A DNA stretch of 36,646 nt. Source: a virus. Below, piece by piece: positions 5,801-13,882 of the stretch. Numbering within the stretch: the first letter of the stretch is position 1; the number at the start of each line of letters is the position of its first letter. Both the position numbers and the translations under genes were made by a program. Below the pieces are notes generated by a model. It saw nothing but the letters and a program-made list of their open reading frames with translations, was not told the DNA's origin and did not search any database. The stretch is taken from IMG/VR virus record IMGVR_UViG_3300034101_000340, positions 1 through 36,646 of that record; one strand, given 5' to 3'.

Positions 5801-6035
5801 CAAACAACCCGAAGCCCTGCGGCTGGCTGATGCGCTTGGAAAAGAAATTGTGCGGACGGTGCATTTGGATGTACTGCATCAAGACGCGCTAAACGAACTA
5901 CGCCGATTGCATGAGGTGAATACTGAGTTGGTGGAGGTTTTGAAAGATATTTTATCGTGGGAAGAAAATGAAGAAATGACTTGGTATCCAAAAGCTAGAG
6001 CAGCCTTAGCTAAAGCTACAGGAGAACAACAATGA
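5793..6035 (+). CDS. Small helical hypothetical protein
   Basis: I start at ATG 5793, giving 80 residues, because it has a GGGGGC ribosome site and overlaps the previous stop; the same frame is open further upstream. The beginning (MTDKQPEALRLADALGK) is a hallmark of a widespread family of small phage proteins of unknown function. A coiled-coil-like segment follows (LNELRRLHEVNTELVEVLKDIL), then WYPKARAALAKATG. It is coupled to the following gene by ATGA. Confidence 0.75.
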   Translation: MTDKQPEALRLADALGKEIVRTVHLDVLHQDALNELRRLHEVNTELVEVLKDILSWEENEEMTWYPKARAALAKATGEQQ

Positions 6036-6232
6036 CACCAAAAGAAATCAACGAATTAAAGAAACTGCACAACCAATATCAAGAAGAAGGCCAAAAAGTC
6101 TACGCCTTAGTGATGGATTTGCATGAGAAATGTATGAACTTGCAAAAAGAAATTCAAGAGGCCGAAGGCGAAGACTATGACCCCATCCCGCTGATCTTTG
6201 GCGCAGGGTTTTGGATTGACCCTGATCTGTGA
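6032..6232 (+). CDS. Small coiled-coil hypothetical protein
   Basis: The product is 66 residues, starting in an ATGA overlap with an AGGAGAAC site. Residues 1-45 form a long, highly charged helix with heptad-like spacing (INELKKLHNQYQEEGQKVY... LHEKCMNLQKEIQEAE). A short hydrophobic tail with FGAGFWIDPDL ends the protein. No known function. The location in the small-gene field suggests host-takeover or accessory work. Confidence 0.7.
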   Translation: MTPKEINELKKLHNQYQEEGQKVYALVMDLHEKCMNLQKEIQEAEGEDYDPIPLIFGAGFWIDPDL

Positions 6233-6243
6233 GGAGAAGAACA

Positions 6244-6495
6244 ATGAGTAGTCATGTGTACCCGATAAACGATTTGCGCGAACACGATACTGAAAGCGGC
6301 GGCTGTTGGTGTAGTCCGCAATACGACGAAGAGCATGACTTGTATATACACAATAGTATGGACAGGCGCGAAGAATACGAAGAAGGGAGAAAACCAAATG
6401 ACCATCACACTAACCCGCGAGGAAGTACAGCAGGTGTTGGACTCTATGGAAAATGCCGTTCAACTTGGACGACAAGGAATTGCTTTGAGTTCTAG
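6244..6495 (+). CDS. Small hypothetical protein with out-of-frame-overlap tail
   Basis: The product is 83 residues from ATG 6244 (site GAGGAGAAGAACA). The first 52 residues look conserved for a known type of small phage protein: VYPINDLREHDTESGGCWC, then a DLYIHNSMDRREEYEEGRKPN stretch. After GRKPN the frame runs on for about 30 residues through the start of the next gene, and that part (TAGVGLYGKCRSTWTTRN) has no pattern. A stop may have been lost, so that the tail is overprinted on the next gene. Cys27 and Cys29 could bind metal. Confidence 0.65.
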   Translation: MSSHVYPINDLREHDTESGGCWCSPQYDEEHDLYIHNSMDRREEYEEGRKPNDHHTNPRGSTAGVGLYGKCRSTWTTRNCFEF

Positions 6496-6904
6496 CGGTG
6501 TTTTATCTGACGCAATCGAAAACCTCCGCGCCCGACTTAGCGCACCTGAACCGGAGCCGGTGGCGTGGAGAACTTTTGATGGCGAGGGCGGGTACGACTA
6601 CCGAGATTACGAATTAAATGAAGACTATGGCTATTGGTGGGAGGAACGCCATCCTAACCATAAAGGTTGGGTACAGCCGCTTTATACAGACCCAACGCCA
6701 TGTCAAACCTGTGAAGCATTAGCGCGAGCCGTAATGATGGATCAGACATCGCATGACACCACCCCACCACAGCGCGAATGGCAGGGGCTGACGGATGAGG
6801 AAATTGAAAATCTATTTATATGGCAGGAATGGAGCGAAGACTTTGCTGAATATGAACCTGTTGCCCGCGCCATCGAAGCCAAGCTACGGGAAAAGAATGC
6901 GTAA
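6398..6904 (+). CDS. Hypothetical protein with EPVAW / PLYT motif
   Basis: The protein is 168 residues from ATG 6398, with AGGGAG ahead of it; an ATG 63 bp upstream in frame is less likely. A helical N-terminus with REEVQQVLDSMENAVQLGRQ leads into EPEPVAWRTFDGEGG, an aromatic segment and GWVQPLYTDP. The VAW...PLYT motif occurs in many phage proteins of unknown role, often with variable ends. It is followed by a CQTC knuckle and a C-terminal helix with DEEIENLFIWQEW. The stop overlaps the HNH gene start. Confidence 0.75.
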   Translation: MTITLTREEVQQVLDSMENAVQLGRQGIALSSSGVLSDAIENLRARLSAPEPEPVAWRTFDGEGGYDYRDYELNEDYGYWWEERHPNHKGWVQPLYTDPTPCQTCEALARAVMMDQTSHDTTPPQREWQGLTDEEIENLFIWQEWSEDFAEYEPVARAIEAKLREKNA

Positions 6905-7220
6905 AAAAGAGGCTCAATACCTGTCAAAAGTAGCTGATATAGGCTGTATAATTTGTTACAGGCTTGGCTATATTGGGACTCCTGCTGAGATTCACCATAT
7001 CCGTGGGATAGGTTTGGGAATGGGAGTAAGGAATTCCAATTATGCAACTATCCCACTTTGTCCCGAGCATCACCGAGGGAATACTGGCTATCACGGCATG
7101 GGAAGAAAAGCCTTTGAGCGTCGGTACGAGGTTACCGAATTGCAGTTAGCGCAGCAGGTACAGGAGATTCTTAATGAAGAAGACCAAGGCCGAGAAGAAG
7201 ATTTCCAAGGTCATGACTGA
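6897..7220 (+). CDS. HNH-family nuclease, Ref-like
   Basis: The protein is 107 residues from ATG 6897, which overlaps the previous stop; the frame is open upstream but that part belongs to the preceding gene. It shows a CIIC knuckle (Cys17, Cys20), AEIHHIRG (His33, His34), IPLCPEHHRG (Cys55, His58, His59) and GYHGMGRKAFERRY. This pattern matches phage Ref-like/HNH nucleases; phage P1 Ref stimulates RecA-dependent recombination and cuts DNA at RecA filaments. Compared with P1 Ref this protein lacks a long N-terminal extension. The last residues overlap the next gene. Confidence 0.8.
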   Translation: MRKKEAQYLSKVADIGCIICYRLGYIGTPAEIHHIRGIGLGMGVRNSNYATIPLCPEHHRGNTGYHGMGRKAFERRYEVTELQLAQQVQEILNEEDQGREEDFQGHD

Positions 7221-7338
7221 GTTTGGTAAGGGCAAGCTGCATTCTGGCAAAGGTGGCCCAGTGGTCAAGTCCCAGAAACAAGCAGTCGCTATTGCCTTGA
7301 GTGAGGCTGGCGTAGCTAAGAAGAAGGGCAAGAAATGA
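7174..7338 (+). CDS. DUF6496-type small Lys-rich protein
   Basis: The product is 54 residues from ATG 7174 (AGGAG at 7162-7166), overlapping the end of the HNH gene in another frame. It matches the DUF6496 pattern: KVMTEFGKGKLHSGKGGPVV, then KQAVAIALSEAGVAKKKGKK. It is about one quarter lysine. The family is common in aquatic phages and bacteria, and its function is unknown. Basic composition suggests nucleic-acid binding. It is coupled by ATGA to the next Lys-rich gene. Confidence 0.8.
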   Translation: MKKTKAEKKISKVMTEFGKGKLHSGKGGPVVKSQKQAVAIALSEAGVAKKKGKK

Positions 7339-7517
7339 AGCCCGGTCTCTATGCAAATATCCATGCTAAACGTAAGCGTATCGCCGAGGGTTCTGGCGAG
7401 AAGATGAAGAAGCCGGGAACCAAGGGCGCTCCTACTAAAGCTGACTTTAAGCAAGCAGCTAAGACTGCGATGCCTGTACGTGGTTCTCGCACTGCCAAGA
7501 ACAAAGCCAAAAAATGA
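7335..7517 (+). CDS. Small Lys-rich protein (GLYANIHAKRKRI type)
   Basis: The product is 60 residues, starting at ATGA. KPGLYANIHAKRKRIAEGSG is followed by KMKKPGTKGAPTKADFKQAA and a basic tail (RTAKNKAKK). This phage family, which I associate with DUF5872-type proteins, often sits beside DUF6496 and DUF6321 proteins near the head genes. The function is not established. Its charge suggests contact with DNA or with the capsid interior. Confidence 0.75.
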   Translation: MKPGLYANIHAKRKRIAEGSGEKMKKPGTKGAPTKADFKQAAKTAMPVRGSRTAKNKAKK

Positions 7518-7990
7518 AAACTTGTCCAAAAGTCTGCTCAGACATCCAGCTTAATATTGCCAATAGAAACTGGGCATTTAAGAACGTAGGCTATGGCCCG
7601 GCAAACCCAGAGGAGCCTGAAGACTTTTGGGATAAACGTGCTGAGGAATGGGCTACTACTCCAGACAATGCACAGACAATGCGCTGCGGTAATTGTGCTG
7701 CATTTATCCAGACTCCTGAGATGATGGAATGTATTATCAAGGGGATTCAGGGCGAGGAGTCGGATAAAGAGACTTACGCCAATGAGGTGGTGGATGAGTC
7801 AGATTTAGGCTATTGTGAGCTATTTGAGTTCAAATGTGCGGCAGATCGTACCTGCTCTGCTTGGTTGGTAGGTGGCCCAATAACTGAGCCTATGACCAAT
7901 AAGCAGAAGACGATGCTCAAAATGGCTAAGATGGACAGCGAGGAAGAATATGGCAGCAGCATGGACGAAGAAGACGGGGAAGAATCCTAA
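7514..7990 (+). CDS. Cysteine-rich hypothetical phage protein
   Basis: The protein is 158 residues, starting at ATGA. The middle has a MRCGNCAAFI motif, a MECI cysteine, GYCELFEFKCAADRTCSAWLVGGPI, then an acidic tail (DSEEEYGSSMDEEDGEES). The spacing of five to seven cysteines resembles small high-potential iron-sulfur or zinc modules. Related genes sit next to DUF6321 genes in marine and freshwater phages. No function known. The tail overlaps the next gene by 41 bp in another frame. Confidence 0.75.
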   Translation: MKTCPKVCSDIQLNIANRNWAFKNVGYGPANPEEPEDFWDKRAEEWATTPDNAQTMRCGNCAAFIQTPEMMECIIKGIQGEESDKETYANEVVDESDLGYCELFEFKCAADRTCSAWLVGGPITEPMTNKQKTMLKMAKMDSEEEYGSSMDEEDGEES

Positions 7991-8246
7991 AGGCGGTCTA
8001 AACGAGAAGGGCCGTAAGTCTTACGAGGCTGAGAATCCCGGCTCTAATCTGAAGGCTCCTGTTAAGTCTGGAGACAACCCAAGAAGGGCCAGTTTCCTAG
8101 CTCGTATGGGGAATATGCCCGGCCCGGAGTACAAAGATGGTGAGCCTACTCGTTTGTTACTGTCTTTACGAGCATGGGGGGCCAGTAGTAAGGCCGATGC
8201 TAAGAAGAAAGCCGCTGCTATCTCTGCTAGGAATAAGAAAAAGTAA
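7950..8246 (+). CDS. DUF6321-type Lys-rich protein
   Basis: The protein is 98 residues from ATG 7950, which has GAGGAAG ahead of it inside the preceding gene. It matches DUF6321 closely: WTKKTGKNPKGGLNEKGRKS, then NPGSNLKAPVKSGDNPRRAS, SFLARMGNMPGPE, and LLLSLRAWGASSKADAKKKA. It is strongly basic. The family is very conserved in aquatic phages, yet no role is known. Its sequence conservation and position just upstream of the structural genes suggest a virion or packaging role. Confidence 0.85.
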   Translation: MAAAWTKKTGKNPKGGLNEKGRKSYEAENPGSNLKAPVKSGDNPRRASFLARMGNMPGPEYKDGEPTRLLLSLRAWGASSKADAKKKAAAISARNKKK

Positions 8247-8755
8247 TGCGATATTCCTATGGGATTGAAAACATCCGTTTAAGGGAATGGGGTGAGGGCG
8301 CTGATGTATTAATCGGCGCTTTTTGTTCTATTGCTGACAATGTAGAGATATTCCTCGGTGGAAATCATAGAACTGACTGGGTAACTACTTATCCGTTTGG
8401 GCATATTCATCAGGACAAATTCCCTTGGCATGGCAAAGGACACCCGGCAACTAAGGGTAATGTTGTCATTGGGAACGATGTCTGGATAGGGTCAGGCGCT
8501 ACGATATTCTCAGGGGTAACGATTGGCGATGGCGCTGTTATATCGGCTAAGGCTGTTGTGGTTAAGGATGTTCCTGCTTATTCGATTGTTGGTGGGAACC
8601 CGGCCAAAGTATTGAAGCTGCGGTTCACTGAAGACCAGATAGAAAGGCTTTTAAAAAAACCGTGGTGGAATCTACCTGACAGCCGTATCAAAGAGCTTAT
8701 CCCTTTATTATGTTCCGATAACGTAGAGGATCTAATTGCAGCCCTTAACCCTTAA
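8246..8755 (+). CDS. CatB-type O-acetyltransferase (hexapeptide repeat)
   Basis: The protein is 169 residues from ATG 8246 (TAATG overlap). It is a left-handed beta-helix acyltransferase of the xenobiotic/streptogramin (CatB/VatD) class. GGNHRTDWVTTYPF at 38-51 carries the catalytic His41. Hexapeptide repeats run through VVIGNDVWIGSGATIFSGVTI at 73-93, and the SIVGGNPAKVLKLRF end is typical. It probably acetylates a sugar with acetyl-CoA. Next to a methyltransferase and a glycosyltransferase, a glycan of the virion or the host surface is the likely substrate. Drug resistance is unlikely from context. Confidence 0.85.
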   Translation: MRYSYGIENIRLREWGEGADVLIGAFCSIADNVEIFLGGNHRTDWVTTYPFGHIHQDKFPWHGKGHPATKGNVVIGNDVWIGSGATIFSGVTIGDGAVISAKAVVVKDVPAYSIVGGNPAKVLKLRFTEDQIERLLKKPWWNLPDSRIKELIPLLCSDNVEDLIAALNP

Positions 8756-9266
8756 CTTAGGCTCCGGCAAAGACTGGAGAGAAGACTGTTTAAATTCAGA
8801 TATTCAGGCAAGGGTAAAACCTGACTGGGTATGTGATATTTCTAAAGTGCAATGGGGTGAGGTAATTGAGACCCGCTTTGGTCAGATCAAGATAAGGCCA
8901 GAGATATTTGACACTATCTTAGCTAACGATGTTCTGGAGCATATCCCAGATTTGGTTAGCGCCATGAGGAACTGCCGAGACCTGCTTTTACCGAACGGGA
9001 AATTTATTATTTCTGTTCCGTATGAATTAAGTCTGGGTGCATGGCAAGATCCGACTCATGTACGGGCATTTAATGAGAACAGTTGGCTGTATTACACTGA
9101 TTGGTGCTGGTATTTGGGGTGGGAGTCAGGGTTTAAGCTAGAAGAAATCCAGTTCAAGCTGACGGAATTGGGCACAGAGATGTCAGAGGCCGGACTTCCC
9201 GATCAGGAAATTCTTAGAACGCCAAGAGCAGTAGATTCCATGAAAGTAACACTGTGCAAGCAATAG
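8736..9266 (+). CDS. Class I SAM-dependent methyltransferase
   Basis: The protein is 176 residues from TTG 8736 with GAGG upstream; no ATG is available before the SAM motif. Motif I is LNLGSGKDW at 6-14, an acidic CDISK follows at 33-37, and the ANDVLEHIPD segment at 63-72 is the DxLEH motif of Methyltransf_11-type enzymes. LPNGKFIISVPY is the expected beta-5 strand. The substrate is not predictable. The neighbours suggest a sugar or nucleotide-sugar rather than DNA, and no DNA-methylase (D/N)PPY motif is present. Confidence 0.8.
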   Translation: MQPLTLNLGSGKDWREDCLNSDIQARVKPDWVCDISKVQWGEVIETRFGQIKIRPEIFDTILANDVLEHIPDLVSAMRNCRDLLLPNGKFIISVPYELSLGAWQDPTHVRAFNENSWLYYTDWCWYLGWESGFKLEEIQFKLTELGTEMSEAGLPDQEILRTPRAVDSMKVTLCKQ

Positions 9267-9961
9267 TCATCTGTACGATTAAGAATCCGGGTGTAACTGT
9301 ATTGCTGGAGAGTATCAGGGTCTATGCCCCAACGATGCCTGTATACCTATCTGGGAATAGTCTAGAGCTTTGGCATAGGGCTAAGAGCATCCTGCCTAAC
9401 TTGGTCTGGAGGCCGAATCAGGCTGATAACTTTGGCGATGCTTACAATGTAGCTACAGACTACGCTTTCGAGCATGGGAAGTTTGACTCGGTAATCCTGA
9501 GTAATGACGATGTTGTGCTGAATCCTGAGACTATAAAGTTATTGGGGACAGACTATAAACTTATCCAAGAGAACAACATTGAGGTAGGTTTCTTGGGAGC
9601 TAGGTCTGACTATGTGCTGCATGACCAAAACATTAGATTCCCTGTAGAGCAAGATCAGCAGGTAGGGCTGAGGTGGGCTAGTGAGTCAAAGATTAAGGAA
9701 ACTGGCGTAATTGCTCCGATATTTGCCAGCATAAGCAGGAAGGCATGGGAGACAGCCAAGTTTCCTAGCACTAATTGGTATTCCGATAATATAATATGCC
9801 ATGACCTGCAAGAGGCAGGATTTAGGCATTTCGTATCGAGGGCTTATGTGCATCATGCAGGGAGCCAGACAGTAGGGACTGACTACAAGAAATGCCATGA
9901 GGAACCACGAGAGTGGATAAAGGCTAACAGGCCAGATATGTACGATATGTTCTACGCATGA
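9254..9961 (+). CDS. Glycosyltransferase-like protein (GT-A)
   Basis: The protein is 235 residues from GTG 9254, overlapping the methyltransferase. An N-terminal nucleotide-binding strand (QAIVICTIKNPGVTVLLESI) and SNDDVVL at 83-89, a DxD-like metal/sugar-nucleotide site, indicate a GT-A (GT2-like) fold. A later ICHDLQEAGFRH segment fits the catalytic-Asp region and HHAGSQTV resembles the C-terminal HxxG motif. It may glycosylate a virion protein or modify a cell-surface glycan. The donor cannot be read from the sequence. A second GT is encoded after the capsid gene. Confidence 0.7.
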   Translation: MQAIVICTIKNPGVTVLLESIRVYAPTMPVYLSGNSLELWHRAKSILPNLVWRPNQADNFGDAYNVATDYAFEHGKFDSVILSNDDVVLNPETIKLLGTDYKLIQENNIEVGFLGARSDYVLHDQNIRFPVEQDQQVGLRWASESKIKETGVIAPIFASISRKAWETAKFPSTNWYSDNIICHDLQEAGFRHFVSRAYVHHAGSQTVGTDYKKCHEEPREWIKANRPDMYDMFYA

Positions 9962-9982
9962 CATCCAAAGGATAATGCAATT

Positions 9983-10282
9983 ATGGAAACAAATAGCGAT
10001 TTTAAAACGCCAGAAATCGGCAAAGGACTAGCAGGGCCGGGTAGACCTAAGGGAATGCCTAATAAGTCCACAAGCATCGTAAGAGAGGCTATTGCTAATC
10101 TACTAGAGCGCAATGCTCCTAACATGGATAGATGGCTTAATGAGGTGGCTGATAAAGATCCTCATAAGGCATTAGACATTATCCAGAAGCTCTCTGAGTA
10201 CCATATCCCTAAGCTGGCTAGGACTGAGGTCACAGGACTTGACGGCGCTCCTCAGCAGCACGTGGTTACATGGCAGAAGTAA
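9983..10282 (+). CDS. Putative terminase small subunit
   Basis: The protein is 99 residues from ATG 9983, after AAGGATAATG. The first third has GPGRPKGMPNKSTSIVREAI, a pattern typical of small phage proteins next to the large terminase. A helical part follows, with DKDPHKALDIIQKLSEYHIPK. It ends across the start of the terminase large subunit. Recognition of the pac or cos site is inferred from position. It lacks a clear longer HTH, so a DUF5681-like accessory protein is the alternative. Confidence 0.65.
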   Translation: METNSDFKTPEIGKGLAGPGRPKGMPNKSTSIVREAIANLLERNAPNMDRWLNEVADKDPHKALDIIQKLSEYHIPKLARTEVTGLDGAPQQHVVTWQK

Positions 10283-11529
10283 TCGAAATCCCTTACAAGC
10301 CGAGGGAGCATCAACTAACTCTGCATGAGGCGTTAGACAATAACCGCTTCGTTGTCGGAGTTATGCACAGGCGGTTTGGCAAGACTGTTGCAGCTATTAA
10401 CCAGATTGTTAAACAGGCTATAGAGTGCCAGCTAGAGGCTCCTAGATATGCCTATGTCGCGCCAACTTATACCCAAGCCAAAAGAATTGCCTTTGATTAT
10501 TTAGTTAAATATACGGCTCCACTAGGTGCAGTGGCTAATATATCGGAGCTTAGGGTAGATTTCTGGGGACGTAGGATTTCGCTACATGGCGCAGAAAACC
10601 CAGATTCGCTACGAGGCGGGTACTACGATGGAGTAGTGCTAGACGAAGTTGGCGATATGAATCCTAAGATTTGGAACGAGATTCTTCGCCCTGCCCTAGC
10701 TGATCGTCTTGGATGGGCATTGTTCATTGGTACTCCCAAAGGCAATAACCATTTTAAGGACTTGCGTGACAGGGCTGAGAAAACTGAAGACTGGGCGCTG
10801 ATTGAGTTCAAGGCTTCCCAAACTCAGATTATCCCTGAGAAGGAACTTTGGTCTTCTCGTCAAGAAATGGGCGAAGACAAGTACCAGCAAGAGTTTGAGT
10901 GTTCCTTTAACGCAGCGGTTGAGGGTAGTTATTATGGTCAGATTATTAACGATCTCGAAGCCAAGTCTAGGATCACGACTATTGACCGGGATGACCTTTG
11001 CAAGTCTTTTGTTGCTTGGGATCTTGGCATGGGTGACTCTACTTGCTTATGGGTGGCTCAGTTGGCTGGCAAAGAAGTGCGGCTTATCGACTGCACGGAA
11101 AACCACGGAGTCGGTCTGGACTGGTATGTATCATGGCTGCGAGAGAATAGGTTTGAGGGTTTCGCGCAAATCCTCCCGCATGACGTTGAAGTCAGGGAGC
11201 TAGGCACAGGCCGTAGCCGTAAGGAAGTCTTACAAGAGGCAGGGCTAGACATCACGGTAGCGCCTCGTCTGTCTGTGGCTGACGGGATTCAGGCTGTCAG
11301 ACGCTTGCTTCCACGTTGCTGGTTTGACCACAAGACTAAGCCGGGACTAGATGCCTTGCGGAACTATCGTCGTGAATATAACGAGAAGCAACAGGTGTTC
11401 TACGACAAGCCACTGCATGACTGGTCTAGCCACTACTCAGATGCGTTTAGATACCTAGCAATCGGGCTTGACGAGAGCGATGATTCATGGTCGTCAGATT
11501 TGCCTATCAATGCCAAATGGGTTGTATAA
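10270..11529 (+). CDS. terL: Terminase large subunit
   Basis: The protein is 419 residues from ATG 10270. The ATPase domain has a Walker A variant MHRRFGKT at 32-39, VAPTYTQA at 63-70, Walker B GVVLDE at 121-126 and coupling motif GTPKGNN at 154-160. The RNase H-like nuclease domain has VAWDLGMGDST at 248-258 with Asp251 as first metal ligand, a central HDVEVRELGTGR segment, and a C-terminal SDAFRYLAIG with the last Asp. It cuts concatemeric DNA and pumps it into the prohead. The length is normal to slightly short for podoviruses. The portal gene follows 27 bp downstream. Confidence 0.95.
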   Translation: MAEVIEIPYKPREHQLTLHEALDNNRFVVGVMHRRFGKTVAAINQIVKQAIECQLEAPRYAYVAPTYTQAKRIAFDYLVKYTAPLGAVANISELRVDFWGRRISLHGAENPDSLRGGYYDGVVLDEVGDMNPKIWNEILRPALADRLGWALFIGTPKGNNHFKDLRDRAEKTEDWALIEFKASQTQIIPEKELWSSRQEMGEDKYQQEFECSFNAAVEGSYYGQIINDLEAKSRITTIDRDDLCKSFVAWDLGMGDSTCLWVAQLAGKEVRLIDCTENHGVGLDWYVSWLRENRFEGFAQILPHDVEVRELGTGRSRKEVLQEAGLDITVAPRLSVADGIQAVRRLLPRCWFDHKTKPGLDALRNYRREYNEKQQVFYDKPLHDWSSHYSDAFRYLAIGLDESDDSWSSDLPINAKWVV

Positions 11530-11530
11530 T
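11500..11530 (+). promoter_or_regulatory. Possible promoter before portal gene
   Basis: A perfect TATAAT (11525-11530) overlaps the terminase stop. TTGCCT at 11500-11505 lies 19 bp upstream, longer than the 17 bp optimum. It would drive the portal and head genes. Weak -35 spacing keeps confidence low. Confidence 0.3.
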
Positions 11531-11556
11531 AGGCAAAATTCCTGTAAGGGCTTGCT

Positions 11557-13659
11557 ATGAAGATGGATGAAGGCCAGATTAAAGGCATCCTTGAAGCCGA
11601 GATAGATAACTCAATCGGCTACATTGAGACAGAAACTACAGAAGATCGTCGTAGAGCGCTGGACTATTACCTGCGTAATCCTTATGGAAACGAGGTAGAA
11701 GGCCGTAGCCAGATTGTTACTGGTGAGGTTGCCGAGGCCATCGATGCTGCGCTGCCACAACTTATCCGTGTCTTTACGACAACAGAGGATATTGTCTACT
11801 TTGAGCCTCAGTCAGCCAATGACGAGGAGTCTGCCAAACAAGCTACCGACTACTGTAACTGGGTGTTCTATCGTGAGAACGATGGCCTGTTGATCCTGCA
11901 CAACTGGTTCAAGGATGCCCTGCTTCAGAAGGTAGGAGTAGTTAAGTCTTATTGGGACGAGCGCGAGGAAGTTACCAAAGAGGAATACGAGAACCTGACA
12001 GAGGATGAGTTGGCTTTGCTTCTGTCGGATGAGTCTCTGGAAGTTGTCGAGCAGGAAGTCGAGTTCATTGAAGCTGGCATGGATATGATGGGCCAGCCGA
12101 TTATGGCTCCTGTGTACGAGATTGAGGTAAAGCGTGTTAAGAAGTATGGCTGCGTAAAGATTGAGAACGTCCCGCCAGAGGAGTTCTTGATTTCCAAGGC
12201 GGCTAGAACTATTGAGGATGCTCCCTTTGTAGCTCATCGTAAGCTCATGCAGCGGTCAGAATTGATTGCACTGGGCTACGACAAAGACATCGTAGATGAG
12301 CTGCCTTCTTATGATGATCTGACGTTTAGCCCTGAGCGAGTAGCTCGTTTTGACCAAGGGGAACAGCCAGACGAAGCACAAAGCCTTGATCCTGCTATGC
12401 AGACGGTTGAGGTGTACGAGTGCTATATCCGTATCGATGAGGATGGCGATGGTCTGGCTGAGTTGCGCCGGATTGTTTATTGCGGCTCAGAAATCTTAGA
12501 GGATGACGAGTGTGATTACGTACCGTTCCACAGCATTTGTCCTATTCCGATTCCGCACAAGTTCTTTGGTCAGTCGCTGGCCGACAGAACTATGGACATC
12601 CAGCTTATCAAGTCCACTATTACCCGTCAGTCTCTCGATAATCTCTACCTGACGAACAATAACCGTGTGGGCGCTGTTGATGGTCAGGTGAATCTAGATG
12701 ACCTGCTGAACGCTACTCCTGGTGGCATTGTCCGTCTGAAAAGCCCTAACGCTCTGGTTCCGCTTGAGGTTCAGTCTACCTTTGGTCAGGCTATGCCTAT
12801 GCTTCAGTACATGGACGAGATCCAGACTAAGCGTACAGGTATTAATGACGCGCAACAGGGTCTTGATCCAGATGTCTTGTCGAATGTAACGGCTGCTGCT
12901 GTTGCTGCGATGATGAAGTCGAACTCTGGCAAATTGGAGTTGATTGCCAGAATATTTGCAGAAACTGGCGTTAAAAGCCTATTTAAAGGAATATTACGGC
13001 TGTTGGGCAAGTATCAGGACAAGCCCAAGATCGTCCGTCTGCGTGGCAAGTATGTGCAGTTTGATCCTCGCACATGGGCTAACGAGTACGATGTTTCGAT
13101 CAATGTTGGATTGGGTGCAGGTGACCGGGATCAGAAGTTGGCTATGCTCCAGATGATCCTTGCCAAGCAGGAACAGATTATCCAGACGTATGGCCCGTCT
13201 AACCCGCTAGTAACGGTTGGTCAGTACCGCAACACATTGGCTCGGTTTATCGAGGCGGCAGGGTTCAAGGATGCTGATGCCTTCATGAACGAGATCACGC
13301 CTGAGCAGGACGCTATGCTGTCGCAGCCACAGCCTCCTAGCCCTGATGCACAGGCTGAAGTAGCTCAGATGCTGGCTGAGGTTGAGCGCGAGAAGATACA
13401 GGCCAAGGCCCAGATTGATGCTGCCAAGCTAGATTTGGAGCGTCAGACTTTGGAGGCTGAGTTCACCCGCAAGGGCATTGAGATGCAGATGAAGAGCCAG
13501 AAGGATCAGGCTGATATTCGGATTAAAGAGGCTGAGTTGGCTGTCAAGGAATTACAAGCGATTCTGGCTATGGACTTGGCTGACGAGCAAACCCGTAACA
13601 AACAGGCTGAGATTGTTCTGAAGACAATTAAAGAGCTAGGGAGCCTAACTGGTGGATAA
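11557..13659 (+). CDS. Portal protein (SU10-like)
   Basis: The protein is 700 residues from ATG 11557; ATG 11563 would drop two residues. The N-terminal part (RRRALDYYLRNPYGNEVEGR; SQIVTGEVAEAIDAALPQLI) and a central region with FHSICPIPIPHKFFGQSLAD and TGINDAQQGLDPD are characteristic of the large podovirus portal family found in SU10-like phages. The last 130 residues are a Gln- and Ala-rich coiled coil (EVEREKIQAKAQIDAAKLDL and onward), likely the barrel inside the capsid. Twelve copies would form the DNA gate that docks terminase and later the tail. Confidence 0.93.
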   Translation: MKMDEGQIKGILEAEIDNSIGYIETETTEDRRRALDYYLRNPYGNEVEGRSQIVTGEVAEAIDAALPQLIRVFTTTEDIVYFEPQSANDEESAKQATDYCNWVFYRENDGLLILHNWFKDALLQKVGVVKSYWDEREEVTKEEYENLTEDELALLLSDESLEVVEQEVEFIEAGMDMMGQPIMAPVYEIEVKRVKKYGCVKIENVPPEEFLISKAARTIEDAPFVAHRKLMQRSELIALGYDKDIVDELPSYDDLTFSPERVARFDQGEQPDEAQSLDPAMQTVEVYECYIRIDEDGDGLAELRRIVYCGSEILEDDECDYVPFHSICPIPIPHKFFGQSLADRTMDIQLIKSTITRQSLDNLYLTNNNRVGAVDGQVNLDDLLNATPGGIVRLKSPNALVPLEVQSTFGQAMPMLQYMDEIQTKRTGINDAQQGLDPDVLSNVTAAAVAAMMKSNSGKLELIARIFAETGVKSLFKGILRLLGKYQDKPKIVRLRGKYVQFDPRTWANEYDVSINVGLGAGDRDQKLAMLQMILAKQEQIIQTYGPSNPLVTVGQYRNTLARFIEAAGFKDADAFMNEITPEQDAMLSQPQPPSPDAQAEVAQMLAEVEREKIQAKAQIDAAKLDLERQTLEAEFTRKGIEMQMKSQKDQADIRIKEAELAVKELQAILAMDLADEQTRNKQAEIVLKTIKELGSLTGG

Positions 13660-13882
13660 AGCACAGTGGGCTATTAACCTGCTACGAGAGCCTATGTTTC
13701 AGGAGATGATGGAAGACCTCCGAGGCACAGAGCTTAACAAGTTTACAACAAGTGATTATGGTGATACTGAGATCAGGGAACAAGCGTATATGCGCCTCCG
13801 GGTCTTGGAATCGATAGAGTCCTATCTCGAAAGCATTGCTGCTCAGAAGATGATTGACGAGAGAAGGATAAAGATTTTGTAA
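13652..13882 (+). CDS. Small head-region hypothetical protein
   Basis: The product is 76 residues from GTG 13652, overlapping the portal end. It is helical with WAINLLREPMFQEMMEDLRG and a regular second helix (YMRLRVLESIESYLESIAAQ). Small proteins of this size commonly lie between portal and scaffold in this phage type. Assembly chaperone or minor head roles are possible; no family recognised. Confidence 0.7.
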   Translation: MDKAQWAINLLREPMFQEMMEDLRGTELNKFTTSDYGDTEIREQAYMRLRVLESIESYLESIAAQKMIDERRIKIL

